The translations under genes were made by a program, and so were the position numbers. From contig JANPWX010000247.1 of the NCBI GenBank assembly GCA_024734555.1, positions 1,614,907 through 1,678,906 of the forward strand: a stretch of 64,000 nucleotides of DNA. Direction: 5' to 3'. Shown here piece after piece: positions 26,018 through 39,164 of the stretch. Positions within the stretch are counted from its first letter, which is position 1. Every line of letters begins with the position of its first letter. The notes under the pieces are model-generated. The model ran no database searches. It had not been told where the DNA came from and worked only from the letters and a program-made list of their open reading frames with translations. The DNA is from Trochalopteron elliotii. Lineage: Eukaryota > Chordata > Aves > Passeriformes > Leiothrichidae.

Positions 26018-29000
26018 TATGCACCTTAGAAGTAATCTCTGAAGATCTGAGGCAATATTCTAATGGATCAGCAGGTACAGCTGCAGAGTGGGACTTACCC
26101 AACAGGGAAAAGAGGGGGTGTTTCTGATTTCACTGAGGCTGCAGAGCTGCTCTGCACCATGGAAACTCTTATCTCAGTCCTTGCAGTGTAAGCAGTGAAG
26201 GATGAGGTTGTTAAAATGACACAAATTATCTCTCCATTGGAGTGTGAGGTTGAGTTTTTCAAGCCCAGTGATTAGAGGTTGCAGTAGCTCGGTGTCAGCA
26301 GCAGCTCTTGCAGCACTACTTGATGTTGCATGGACAAAAACCTCCCAAATGTACACACTTTCCAAGGTAACCACTTGTCCTTCTGCAGCTGAATCAAAAC
26401 TCTTTGCAGGGCAAGAAGGCAAGGGAGAGAAACAGCAAAGCAAAGAGAGAGAAAGCAATCAGTAATCCTGAAATACTTTCCTTGTATTCTGGTAAATTGC
26501 CTCTCGAGTTTAATGGGGCCAAGTCTGGATTCTGTGTAGCAAGAGAATTGTGCCCAGATATCTGAATGTAAAATTCAGTGTCATCTGATACTAAATTGAG
26601 AGCAACATTTCTCATCATGCTGCAGTCCCTGTTCTTTAATGTTCTTGTTTAAAAGAAGGATGTATCAAGACCAGTTACTGATATAGCACCCTGCTTGGTC
26701 CAAGTTATTGTTTTATAAATTCACTGTAATGAAATAATGGGAGATCATAACAAACCTATCTACTTTTGGCACCTCAGGCGCTTCTCCTGTCCTAGTGGAG
26801 CTTCACAGGTAATTGATAGTGACACAGCAGTGTCTTCAAACAGTGTCTTTGAACTTGTTTAGGTTAGAAAGTGCTTTCAAGAAAAGGAGTACTTTGATAA
26901 AACCTACTAAAATTAAGATTTTTTTTTCCCTTGGGAAGATGGAGGAACTCACCCACCTTGTTTCATTCCCAGTGCTACACTGTCTGTGCTGCAGAGGCCA
27001 GGAGCTCTGTCAAACAATATATGCTACAAGACTGGAGCCAGAGCAGCCATCTGGAATGAAGGTGTAGTGCTGACAGAGAGGAAGGTGAATCCTGCTAGAT
27101 ACTCATACGATTCTGTAGGATATGGGAAGAAAAGTAACGAGGCAGAGAGTGATTTGAGCCTGAATGTGGTCTGTTCTCTTCTTTCCCCCACTAATTGCTG
27201 AATAATTTGAGCAAAGGTTTTAAAGCATGAGGGGTTTAGGGGGTTTTATTGGGTTTTTGGTTTTCTTTTCATTAGCTAGTGACTTTAAAAAGTAACATTT
27301 ATGGTTAAAGCAATCAAGAACTCTTGTCAAAATTTCTCTGCTCTGCTACTGGTTCAGCCATTGGCTTTGTGTGTGATGGCAAGCAACAAAACCCATTGAA
27401 TACTGCAGGTTATTCATAATAATTACCATCCTGTGAATCAGGGCATAATACAGTAGAGCTTCTTGGAAATCATTATGACCAGGCTTTACTCAGAATGAGA
27501 ACTGATTATTTACTCAAACAGCATGTCTGGTGAAGTAATCCATACAAACCTTTTGTTTTAAAATAGCCTTCATATTATGTTCTGTTTAATGTTTTGGCTC
27601 TTCCTTTAGGGAAAATATATGGGAAAAGTGTTTTAACAAATTAATTAACTCCCTCTAGTATATTTGGTGATAGCTAAGACTTTCATAGCTAGAAATTATC
27701 TTTGTGCTCATGGCAGATGGAATCAGGTGTAGGTAAGCACATCAGTTGCCAGATTTATCTAGGGCTTTTTCTGTGAATGTTTTTTCAAAAGACAGTAACA
27801 TAGCATTTTAGAGAATGATTGCCTTACCAAATAGTGCAGCATGATGAGAATGGAAGTTGAGAATAATACCACTGATATCATGGATCAGCTGTCCACATCA
27901 TGTACCTTTCAGGGGATTTCACTCCAGTTTATTTCTAGATCAGTCTTGAGAACTGAGTTTGTGTTGGTGGTTCATCCATTGATCTTCCAGATTCCAGGTT
28001 GTGTGTGCCAAGACAAATTTCTGGTGTGACCAAAACTACAGTAAAGTGAGCATTACTAAGAGTTCCCTTCCAAAGTGCTGTCCTGAGCTGAACTTAAAGA
28101 CTAGCGTAGATACACCCTTCAGTTAATACTGAATTAGCAGTAAGTATTTGTGGAAAGTACCCATTAGAGGACTGCGCCTGTTCTGCTAAGTGTAGAGAAG
28201 TATCTCCAAAAACAGCCTCTGCACTCTGAACCTCCCCTAAGGCCTCTGAAGCAGAGGAAATCTGCATTTATCTGTCATCTTGGTTAATTCAAACAGCAGT
28301 TATTTGGAACAAGTTGTAATCACTCCTTCCCGTAATGAATGCAGATATTCAGATTGCCAGATGGATCTGAGTGAGCGACAGCCTAATTATGGCTTACCAA
28401 AATAATAATAAAAAGCTTAAGTGGAAATATTTCTGCCCCTCATCTACAGTTAAATTTTAAAAACAACAAGATAGGACTTGAATTCTCAAGGAATGAGACC
28501 TCAGACCACTATGTAGCATTTGAGCCATGGATTCCACCACATGGAGCCTTAATATGGTGTTGCAGAAAAGTGTGATATTTGCATAAAAGGTGTATGCTAC
28601 AGAATTATCTATCATGGCCATGTATGTTTAGTGTTTATACAATTTCCCCAAAAGACCTTTGACTTGGTAGCCTTAATTAGAAGTACCTGCTCATTAACTA
28701 ATTGCTAGTATTTACATTTAAAACTCATCAATTCTCATAGTGATAAATAACCAAGACCAGTGAACCAAGAGTATATATGGAGTATGAAACATGACCCTTT
28801 CCTAATAAGTGGAGCTAAAACTGCAGTAAGCAAAATATCTTGGAGTTAGCTAGAAATCTGCACAAAATCCAATATTGCTAATAGGTTTGCATCTTCTGCT
28901 TTGTCTGATTTGACACAGGGTTTATTTTCATTGCAATGATGCAGTTTCTCAGCAGTTTCTGTGTCTGCTTTAGATGAAAAATATCTGGTTTCACTGGAAA

Positions 29001-29204
29001 TTCTTTGTCTTCTGTCTCTACCACACTCTGAGACATGCCAAGAATGAGGGAAACATTCATGCTCACTATGGAACACTGTTTGTAATGAAGTTTTCAGGAG
29101 AGGAGAGGTGAAGAAAACCACTACAAGCAATGGGCATTGAATGTCTCCTCTATGTTGTTGAATTGCACAGGAGCCAATGAGGACTTCAGCGAAATACAGC
29201 TGCC

Positions 29205-29230
29205 TTTTTTTTTTTTTCTTTTTTTTTTTC
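29205..29230. repeat. Poly(T) tract
   Basis: An almost pure T run interrupted by one C. On the minus strand it is a poly(A), but no retroposed gene or LINE tail is recognisable to its left. It ends 'ttctag' and so mimics a strong splice acceptor. Confidence 0.85.
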
Positions 29231-31142
29231 TAGCTTGGTAAGAATATTACTCTGAGAGCAAACTTTCAGACTGATCCAGACATGCAGGATAGGGCAATGC
29301 ATGGAGAAAATGTCAATGAGACTGACTGAATATTCCAAAGGGTTTTTTTGCAAACTAAGTATCTGTGTTATGAATCAAAGGCAGTAAGTACATCTTCAAG
29401 GTGCTGATACTTAAGAAGGCTGTATCTAAATGCAGTACTGATGTCTATAGGATGTAACAGTGCATAAATAATTAAATAATCTCTCCAACTTGTCAAGTGG
29501 TGCATGTATTGCTCTTGGCTATATTAACAATACAGAGGGTGTAGGCTAGAGGAAACTGCTGTTTCTGGATAACCCTGCTGTACTTCTGAACAGGGAGAGC
29601 TTTCCTCAGAGGAGATATTGTCACATGCTCATCTCAGCAGACTGTCTTTCAAGCCTCAGTGAGCCCTAAGGCTCCTCAACAAGAAGTAGCTGACAATAAA
29701 GAACTGGTTTCTTAGGCAAGCTCTCTTTCTTTCTTTGCTATCTTACCTGCACATTTTAACTGTCTTGCTTTTTTAGGAATAATTCCTTTTGTATAATTCA
29801 ATTTCAGGTGCTGTTTAGGTATGGGAAGTTGCTGGTGTATATATATAAGGAAACCAAAATGTCTTCTTTGTTCTAAGATGGTAGAAAGAAAGAATGAATT
29901 ATCATTTGTCTCTTCTGTTAAAGAGAAGTTAAGAACTTCTGATTTCAGGGGTTCACAAAGGCACAAAAGTCATATCTATTTTTTTTCCTCTTTTTTTTTT
30001 TCATATTTATAATTTGTTCTTTTTATCTTAGTTACATGACAGCCACTTTATGCCTCAGGCTCCTTCATGTCTCTGTAAAACAGCTATAAAAAATTGCAGT
30101 CTGACTTTTCTCATCAACAAAAATCCCCTTCATCAGATAAATTACTACCTTGACCAATGCTCTGAATGACAGCCAGCATCCTGGGAGCACAGGAAGGGGG
30201 TCAGAAACATGGGGACATTTGCAGAGGGTAGATTCTTCACATAATTTATCACCCACCTTGCTTTGCTGACATTGCCCTCTCCATACTGCAGAAGACAGCT
30301 CTACTATAGTTTGCCTAACATGGGATGGACCATCTTGAGAGGCCCATGTCCCAAGGTCACAGTGGTAACAGACATGAACCAAGAGCTTCTTTTGTTTCTC
30401 GGCTGTACTTCTCAGGGGTCATTTGCTAATAGAATTTTTTTGTGATGTACTGATGTTTCAACATCCTTGGGAAGTGCAAGGAACAGTAAAAATGCATTGC
30501 CTGTAGCCATAACCAAAATCCATGTCTCAGAGGAATTCTCAAGAATTATACATTTCACTGAATGATATACTTCACTCTAAGAACAGCTTCAACGAAGGAG
30601 ACAATCACGCTCCTCTTGCAGCTCTCCCCAGTTTCCTGGTCCTCAGGCATAACAGCTCAGGCCCACAGGTGTGCTTGTCAGCCCTCTGCCCTGCTGTCAT
30701 GTGCCCCAAACCTGGAAAACAAAAGGTGCAAAAAGGGCAAATGAACTCAGTTCCCATAGGGGAGGTAATAGAAGGAGAGCCCTTATAAATGAATTGTGGT
30801 TGGCAGTGTTTGCGCTGCTGCTGCTTACAGGGAAGATTCTGCCAGCTCTTCCTAGGCTTTATATTTCAGTGGTGAAAAATTGCTAAAGGTCAAAATATAT
30901 CATCAGAAATCCTGCAAGGGCAGAGGTTTAGTTGTGAAATGCACTGTGGTATTTGCCCACCTGTACTTTAAGGGTCCCTAGATTTTGAAAAGCTATAGGT
31001 GTGATTCCTTCTGATATACCCCCACCACATTTAAATGAATTTGGAGGAGAGATGTAGCAATACCTTATGACTCATTCTCCAAGTTTAGGGCAATTTGACC
31101 ATGATTGATCATTTTCAACACCCTTTACAATGTATACTTAAA

Positions 31143-31570
31143 GAATGGTGTCTCTGTGGGGGTGCTTTGCGGCCGAAGCAGCTCCCCAGACCAATCTAAG
31201 ACAGTGGGTTCCTCCAAATCTGCTGGTTGAAGCGTGGTTAAGGCTGGAAAAAGGAGTGGGCCTGGCTTGGGTTGGAAGGTGTTTATTTCAGCCCAGCTCC
31301 ATGTGCTAGGAGAGCACTTGCCAGAGAGCCAGAGCAGCAAGCCAGAACACGTGCCAGACCTGCAGGCCAGACAGCCAGACTGGGTCTCTGTGTCCCCTTT
31401 TCCCAGGTCGCCCCTGGGGCGGGGAACACTCTGGGCCAATGGGGAAGGAAAGGGGTGTGGTTACATCACGGGATACCAGGTGTGTTCAGGGGTAGGGTAT
31501 TTTGGAATGGAACAAACAAAGTACAGACAAATAACAAAATACAAATACAAATTCAAAAACCTAAATCACG
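31143..31570 (-). mobile_element. Probable solo LTR, minus orientation
   Basis: This GC-richer block stands out from its flanks. Read on the minus strand, it has an ATTGG (reverse CCAAT) at 31436-31440 and an Sp1-type GGGGCGGGG on the + strand at 31416-31424. An AATAAA lies at 31282-31287, followed by about 140 bases of U5-like sequence ending near 'cagagacacca'. That order (promoter boxes, polyadenylation signal, short tail) is the layout of an LTR. There is no adjacent viral gene. Target-site duplication and exact ends were not established; the right end in the A-rich 31540-31570 is a guess. Confidence 0.5.
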
Positions 31571-32401
31571 CACCGCAACATATACTGTAATGCCACTTCA
31601 GGTTCATGGCTTTTTTCCCACCCAATGAACTGTAAAGTTCCTGATGTTAGAAGATCTGTGCTCTCTGATAGGCAAGACACACTCTTGGGAAGGCACTGGA
31701 GAACACCCATTGTAGCAGCTGGGGGAATCTGAGAAAAGCATTTAAGACTTATCTGTCCCAAAATTTTTAATGATGATGCATTTCTATTCCTGGCATTCTT
31801 CTACAACCCTATCCTAAATTGAAAATGAGGATGCAATAACAATTATTATCACTACATACCTTCATGTAAACAAGGAAAAAAAGTACTTCAGAAATTTTGA
31901 ACAATAAAAAATGCCTGTCATTTATTAGCTATTCTAATGAATTGTGTTGTTGTGAGAGTTCTGAAAAGGCATAAATTGTCTTCTGATTTAAAATCAAGTA
32001 TATTATCATATATGAAGGCTTGTTAGTATCTGTGAGCACAGGATTTCAAATTGATTTAAGAAAAGGAAGTGTTGAATCTTCATTAAAAATTTTCAAGGTA
32101 GGCAGCTTTTGCCAGTTACTCTGAAAGGAGAGAAACTGAGGAGCAAGAGGGCCATGCAACATGCTCATTTGCCAAAGTCTGAAGAGAAAGACAGACTTAG
32201 TCTTGTATTTTGACCACATGCATTTTCAGCAATTTTAAAGTGGGGTCTGATGTACCCCACTAGTGTTTAAGTGTTGTCCTGTGTTAGAGATTCAGGAGGT
32301 ATAAGTTAGGGCATGAAAATTCAACTCCCAGGTTTAGTTGTGCTATCAATTTGTGAAACAGTTGTGGGTCAGAGCACTTCTGATCCTTGCTCTAGAGAAC
32401 A
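31571..32401. other. Unique intergenic DNA between the minus-strand LTR and CR1
   Basis: AT-rich sequence in which nothing is recognised. Confidence 0.55.
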
Positions 32402-32640
32402 AAGCCAACCACATCCTGCACTACATCAAAAGCAGCATGGCCAGCAGGTAAATCCAGGTTATTGTCCCCCTCTACTCCACTCTGAGGAGACTCTGAGTGG
32501 AGTACCTGAGTGGAGTACTGGAGTACAGCTTTGGGACTCCCAGCACAGGAAGGATTTGGTCCTGTTGGAGCAAGTCCAGAGGAGGACCACAGAGGTGATC
32601 AGAGGTCTCGATCACCTCTCCTCTGGAGACAGGCTAAGAG
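32402..32640 (+). mobile_element. CR1 LINE internal fragment
   Basis: Sense CR1 sequence near the end of ORF2 reads 'accacatcctgcactacatc', then 'aagcagcatggccagcagg', 'cccctctactccactctg' and 'ctggagtacagctttgggactccc'. It closes with 'ttggagcaagtccagaggagg' and 'agacaggctaagag'. Both ends are truncated and the normal 3' tail is missing. Around 32491-32527 the word 'gagtggagtac' or 'tggagtac' is repeated three times, an expansion absent from the usual element. Confidence 0.88.
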
Positions 32641-33588
32641 TTTTCACTACTGTTTTCACTACTGCTCTTTTTAATATTTTCTTCTTGCTTATACACATTT
32701 TCTACTAGAACAAGTGGAAGGTGTATGGGATTAAGCAATATGTTCTTGAAGCTCTTGAGCTGGAGCACATGATGAGAATCAGGTACATGGAGAAGTGCTA
32801 TTCATGCTGCAGACCATGAGGGATTTGCCCTGATGAAGGTATGGTAAAAGAAAAATCAAAGAAGCTTTGTAGGGGCATCTTGTGAAATTATTCTGAGATA
32901 TCAAGGGCAAGGAAAGCAGTCCTACTTGAACCACACCTGAAATTGTAGGGGTGAGTCAAGTTAAGAAATTAGGAAGGTTACAGGTCTGTGTTGTTCCTGA
33001 CCCTGATTCTGAAGGACTTACTCTCCTGCCATGTTATTGTTCAGCAACAGCAAGACTGTTGACCTCTCAGTCAAACAGGACTGATGCTTCTCCCTTGTTT
33101 CCTTCAGGAAGCACCACTTATTAAGGTACCAAGAAAGAGAAGGAAAATTTAATATCACCCTGTATAATCTTCATTCTTTGGAATTATAGGCAGTCAACAT
33201 GGTCTGAATTGACTTAATTCCTCATCTGGATGTCCATCTGGATTTCTAGGAGAAATACAAACTCTGATTGTAACAGATTGGCTGGGAAATCCAAGTACTG
33301 ATTTTATATTTCATGAAGATGTATGTCTTCTCTGGTGCGTGGACCAAAGCTTTGTCTCTTTCTCATTCTTTGAATGAGAAAGTTCTTATTCAGTGCTTAT
33401 CATCCAACAAGAGCTGTACACCTCAAAAATCACATTTTCTCATGTTTGTCATGCCAAAATGTCATGGAAATAAGAGTAGTTACTGAATGACAGGTCAGGA
33501 AATTAATTCTAGACAAGCAAAGCATTTTCTTTTTTTCTTTAGAGATGGGACATGCTGAGACTGTCATTCAAGTCCTTGTAAGTAAGGA

Positions 33589-33631
33589 AGATTCAGACAT
33601 ACTATTTACTGCTTATGTCATGTCTGAATCT
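33589..33631. repeat. Inverted repeat, 12-base perfect arms
   Basis: 'agattcagacat' (33589-33600) and its exact reverse complement (33620-33631) are separated by 19 bases. It can form a hairpin; no T-run or promoter context suggests a specific role. Confidence 0.9.
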
Positions 33632-36600
33632 CCCATACTGAAATAATCCTGCTTAAGCATTATGGTTCATATGCCAGTTAGTTCTTATACTTTACTCACC
33701 TGGCTAGAAGCACTGTCAATTGACGTTATGGATGAATAATGTAACAAACTCAAAACCATGCCCTCTGGCAAAAAAAAACAGCTTTCCAAGGCAAATGGGA
33801 TGAATCATCGATAAAAATGTTTAGAATATTTAAAAGTATGCCTGAAACCACCTCTGCATAAGCTTCCTTTAGCAAATCAGAAACTATGGTAGGATTATTA
33901 TAGCTAGGCTATGTGTCTAAGTTCTTCAAAGTCAGTTATTACTGACTGCTACTTGACTAAATGACATCAAAAGGACTTGTCAAATAGATAGGGAAAGAAA
34001 CTGGGGAAAAACTGGCATTAACTGAGGTCTTCATGCCTGCACCCTTGCTCCAGAATAGAGAGCTAAACAGCATAGAAACTTGGTGGTTAGTGCTTTTTGG
34101 CATATTTTGATGGCCATGGGCATTGATTGCCCAGGAACTTTAATGCCCCAATAAACCTCTGTTTCTCATGCACATTTCTACATGTGAGATCTGCTGGCAG
34201 TGGATGAATTCTACCAGGTATCAGACTTCACCCTGAAAACTGAAGAAGCTGAACTAATTTCTTTTATCTTGCTTTGCCTACCTTGCAACACTGAATCAGC
34301 TGGTATGTTGTAGTTATCTGTAGGATGAGACAAACCAGACTGCATGAGTGGATAGGTCTTTTTAAGCACTGTATTTCTGAAAACCAAGAAGAGCAGCAAA
34401 TACCTTCCCTCTGTACTGTGCACATTTCTGCCTTTGAGGAAAGGAGGAAAGAAGAGTCAATACAGCACCCACTTTATTAGGTAAGCTTATTTCATTGTCC
34501 AAAATATTCAAGTCATGACAATGTTATACAATCACATTAAAGAAAATATTGTTCCTATTTCAAGGACTGTCTCACGAGGAGATAATAAACTGTAAAATCC
34601 TCCCTGTGCTGTTTTAAGGGAAATTATCCATGAAAGAAGGAAAAGGAAAGGAGTTAGCTGCACTAGTAGCTGGCTGCAGTCATCTTTCAGCCCTGTTGTT
34701 CTCCAGGAGGTGAAGAGGTTGGCAGTGGGGACTGTTGCTTTCTGTGCTCTAAAGGGACACTGAGCGGGATGTGCTAACCTGGAGAGGCCATACCAGCTTT
34801 CACAGATACTTGACAGAGGTTTTCTTTATCAGCAGAAAATTTTGAACAGAATTTCTGATGTTTGAAGTTATGGAGAAAATGTCTTGCTTATTTTGAATCT
34901 GTGAAACATGCACAGTCATGTGCATATGTTGGGCAGTTCACAGCTGCTACACAAAAGCTTCCTCTTCCCTTTTGCAGCACAGTTGAACTATGATGCTGTG
35001 TTGAAAAAAGGCACTGATCTAGATGGAGGTTCCAGCAATAAATATTGAATGTTCTTTATACCTTGCCCAGAAGAGAAGGTGAGTTTAAGTGTCTTTCTTG
35101 AAGCATGTGGAAAGCACTTCACTACAGCACCAGTACCCATCATCATAAAGCTGCAGCTTTAGGCAGTACTTTTTTCTTGATGATCATAATTCAAAGCTAC
35201 AGAGAGATTTTTAGGCTATCTGACAACAGTAGCAAAAGCTTAGCAAGAGCAGGAGCTCTTAGATGCCCTAGAGCTTTCTTTTGAGCAGGAAATCAAGAAA
35301 GGTGTCATGTCCTGAGCTCCTTGTGTTTGGTGATTTCCCTGACCTTGCAACACAGTCCAAGAGAAGAGATATCAACTGTGTCCATCTGCAAGATAGCATT
35401 AAAGGAAATAACAGGGGTACATTTTTTTAGCAATGACATATATAGGATGCAAATTATTTTGGTACTTATCAGTAGTAATGCTGTGTCCCAGTGATTCCAC
35501 AATTGCTCTTCTGCCTAAGTAAATAGGCATAATTTCTGGATGAGTCTGCAGACACTGATCTTCAGAACATAGGATAGACCTGGTACCTTCTATAAAGAGA
35601 TATGTGTTTTGCTTGAGTTGATTTGATGGCATTTGCATCAGGGATTGTGCTGTTGGGTCAGTACTGAAGCAGCACTGTCCACTTTGATGTCCTCCTACTC
35701 TGGCCTCTGGGATTTCAGAACAAATTAATGCATCTCGTCAGCTAGGAGAGATGTTGGTCTAGAGTTTTGTGGGTGGATTTCCTCCCAGCTGCTCTGGAGC
35801 TGATATTTTGTGAAATTTGCTGAGTCTCTGAACTGCACAAAGTGCTAAGAATCACTAGTAAATTCTAAACAAAAAGTAAAAGTGAGGAATCCCCCCCAGT
35901 CCCCAGAGTTACAGGGCTGACAGCAATGAGTTCATCATGTCAATGCACTTCATCTAAGCAGAATTTGGTTTTTTTCTCTTCTATGTTTAGGCATGAGAGA
36001 GGCTCAGGCTTTTTTCTGTTTATGTAAAAAGTGTGTCATAGCCAAAATAAATGAAAACTGCTCTGCACGTTGAGTGTGTTGGGGTGCATGTGGTTGCATT
36101 TGGAATGTGACCACACTGCATTCATGCTCTGAGTGCTCCTCCTTCTGCCAAGAAGCAGCTAGAAGTAATTTTTTTCTCAGGTATTGGTTTTGTTAATGAT
36201 ACTGAAGGTATGTGGATGGTTGCTGAAAACCCATTGCAGTGGGACAATGAAGTTGTTCAATGCCAGTGAGATACTGCGTAAACAAAGCAGCTGTGGTGGA
36301 GCAGAGGATCAACATCCTCAAAAGCTGGAAGCCCAGGTATTCTATCCTCTCCAGAATTAAACTGTACTCCAGATTGCTATACTGAAGGAAGGGGTAGGAA
36401 ATAGGAAATAAAAATAGGACATTCCACATTTTCATTATTTTCAAGCATGTTGCATGTGCTTGTTCTGCAGTCTTAGTTCAGAAGCAACATATGTGCAAGA
36501 CCCACCCAAAGAGCAAGAGTTTCCATCTCCTAACTGTGCTCCTAACAGCATATGGCTCCTTTGGGGTTTTCATGCACAAAATGCAGCTGAGTACTCTGGG

Positions 36601-37802
36601 ATTCCTATCTCATGTACCCTACAGAGTCACAGGCTAGGAATGAAGAAGGAAGATATGTGATTGCTCATTGCAGCTCTGAGTGCCTTGTGCTTCACTTATG
36701 ATGATTCATGAGGTCTCTCTTGGTGGTACAGTTCTAATCTAGGGGTTCCAGACAAAACCATAAATACTGGCATTTGGACAACTGACCTCATAAAGAGAGG
36801 TGATAATCTCCAGTGCCATGGCAGTAATTGCCAGCTGCCTTTTTTTTTTGTGTGTGGAAAAACCCATACATATAGACAATGCTTTCTTTGACAACAAAAG
36901 CATTTAGAGACATGCCCAACAGGACAACAGTGTTCAGTGTGTTAAAGTAATCTCCTTCTATTCAGTAACTTGGCACAGATCTTATTACCTAGTGCATCAG
37001 GTCACATCAGTGTGTGCTGCATGACTTGATGTGACACAGCTTGAAAGCAACAGACACAGCGTTGCCTCTCCTCACCACAGAGACTTATATTAGATGCTCA
37101 GGCAACAGCTGGTGCAATTATTAAATCCTCTCTGTTACCTGCAGTTAGGCAAGTGACCCATGCTCTGAAGCATCTTCATTTAATAGCAAATTGTTATTTT
37201 TGTGCTGGCTTGAGGACAGGGTTTTCTTACAGGGCACTCCACTGCCATTGCATCAGAAACTCACATTGGGCTGTTGAGAGCTGATGCACAGCTGAGTGCT
37301 TCAGAGACAGCCCAGCAGTGAGTGTGGGAAGCATGAGCATACTGCAGGGTGTGCCAGGCCGTTCCCACTGATTTAGGCAGTTATAGTCATCTAAAAAAAT
37401 ATTAACATGGCAGGTATAAAACCAAAAGCTTCCTGGGTGTCCACAAATATTGAGAGATTTGCACGAACTTCTTAAACCATAATGCTAAACCATTGCAGAA
37501 GATAGATTTTGTGAAAACTGGGCTAAGAGGGCACCTTTCAAAAATAAAGATCTTGGGAAACTCATTGAGATAATGAGCTCAAGGTGATTAGCCCAATCAC
37601 TGTTGAGGTCACCAGCAGTGTTAGAGCCATAATCCCATTGATTCAGATTATTGCATAGTTTTGTATTTCAGTAACTTCTAGGTTGTATGTTTTTAAGTTA
37701 TGTCTTACTCTTGCTTGGTGGTGCATAAGACCTCACCAGAAATCAAGGGTGAATACTGTTCAGACAAAGAAGATTGTACCTGCCCTTATCACATGAAGTT
37801 AT

Positions 37803-37834
37803 TTCCAGACTCTGTAAAATTCCAGAGTCTGGAA
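37803..37834. repeat. Inverted repeat, 12-base perfect arms, 8-base loop
   Basis: 'ttccagactctg' (37803-37814) pairs perfectly with 'cagagtctggaa' (37823-37834). The stem is compact and GC-balanced. It is too short for a typical pre-microRNA unless imperfect pairing extends outward, which the flanks do not clearly support. Confidence 0.9.
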
Positions 37835-39164
37835 GCTCTGGAGAAATGGTGGTGAGATTGGAAAATATAAAAAAGGGGTACTCCTGCTGTCCTCAGGCCC
37901 CGTGTGTTTGCCTCTCTAGGCTGTGTGTGTGACTCGCTGGAGCTGCCAGCCCTTGTTTTGTGCTCTGGAGGTCATGAAAGCAAGCTAGTGTTTTTCTGAT
38001 CATGGCCACCAGATTCAGAGCAGGGAAAGAACAAAGATGGGGAACCATTGGATAGCTAATGTTGGGCTACTGCAATGGCTCTGATGGCTATTTTACATTG
38101 AAGAATCAACCGAAGCTTCATAGTTGGAAGCTGGAAGAGGGTTGTGCCAGAATTGTTCTGAAGCCTGAGGAGACCTAGTGTCTGAATGTGCATGTAAAGC
38201 AGAGTAATGATGCAGTCTCCATGGCAGCATCTCAGAATTGTACAGTAATATTTTGAAATGTAATATAGATTCTAATGTTTCAGTCTTAACCCATCAAATC
38301 AGTTTTACTATAAATACCCACACTATCCAGTCTCCTAAAGAACTAAGGCTGACAGTTATTTTAGGCCTGCCCAACCAAAGACAAAAATGAAATTTACATT
38401 CCCTGCCAAAATACACTCCTTCAGTTAGGAGAACAGAAGGATTTTGATTTTAGGCAGGCAAAGTCAAGGAAATACAGAGATTACAGGAGGAACATGATCT
38501 CTACTTCCTCATACATCTGGACTATGACAACCTTCAATTGCCAACATCTGAAAACACTGAAACTCTGTGGGCATGTGCATAGGAAAGTTTCTTTCTATGG
38601 CTGGCTACACTACCAATCAATTCAGGGCACAAACGGGCTGCTGGATCTGTCTGAAGCGACCAATGTTCACCATGATGTGAACACAGAGCATATCTGAAAA
38701 GGCAGTGGCTGCTATTTGCAGACAAAAAGTACAGGCTTAAATATACACCTAGTGAAACAAGGGACCCCAAGCACTTTGCTGAACCCACTAGTGTGTCAGT
38801 ATGTGCCTTTTTGTCTGAAGAAGCAAGTGTTACTCTCAGGTAACTGGGAGCATGTGTGAACACCCAAGGGAGCAATTGGATGTCCTCAGTGATGGTTGTC
38901 TGGTCTTCATAATAACAGCTGGATTCCATTCAGCCAAACAGCTTGACTGAGGAAAGATGCTCTAATGAATACTAGTTGTGATCTGTGTCTCCACCTGGCT
39001 TCATCATCTGTTGAGGAAATTCACAATAATCTTATGGGAGCTGCTGAAAAGTTGTCAAAGTTGTCAATTATCAAAGAATGGCAAGGATGGGGACAGTTAA
39101 TGACGTTTTATTGAACAGTGTGGGACCTGAGTAGGATGTAAATGGTATGGAATAAGGGGTGGAA

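Larger units (their letters stand above)
14761..31142. other. Long unique intergenic stretch
   Basis: Sixteen kilobases with no repeat family I can name, only simple tracts (25986-26017, 29205-29230, and a T-rich run near 29980-30000). The segment 17540-17780 is richer in G and C but poor in CpG and has three overlapping frames; none looks like a protein. Conserved non-coding elements could be present but cannot be judged from one sequence. Confidence 0.55.
32641..39164. other. Unique intergenic DNA with two hairpins
   Basis: Contains the perfect inverted repeats at 33589-33631 and 37803-37834. No exon or repeat family is recognised. A short frame beginning after 'gattttgattttag' (about 38456) is discussed among the rejected items. 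Confidence 0.55.

Noticed and set aside
29205..29245. Very strong polypyrimidine tract and acceptor followed at once by 'cttggtaagaat'
   Set aside because: It would imply a 4-base exon; the T-run is better taken as low-complexity sequence.
31265..31281. 'ggcttgggttggaagg', identical to the antisense CR1 3' end
   Set aside because: The match stops after 16 bases and the rest follows the LTR-like block, so it is not counted as a CR1 copy.
31234..31628. Two overlapping 118-codon plus-strand frames
   Set aside because: They lie across the probable minus-strand LTR and have no protein-like features.
34135..34180. 'gccccaataaacctctgtttctc', another LTR-like polyadenylation context
   Set aside because: An isolated hexamer without any supporting element structure.
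38456..38567. Possible exon after 'gattttgattttag' reading KEIQRLQEEHDLYFLIHLDY
   Set aside because: The acceptor is fair, but no good donor follows before a stop, and the peptide is unknown. Probably chance.
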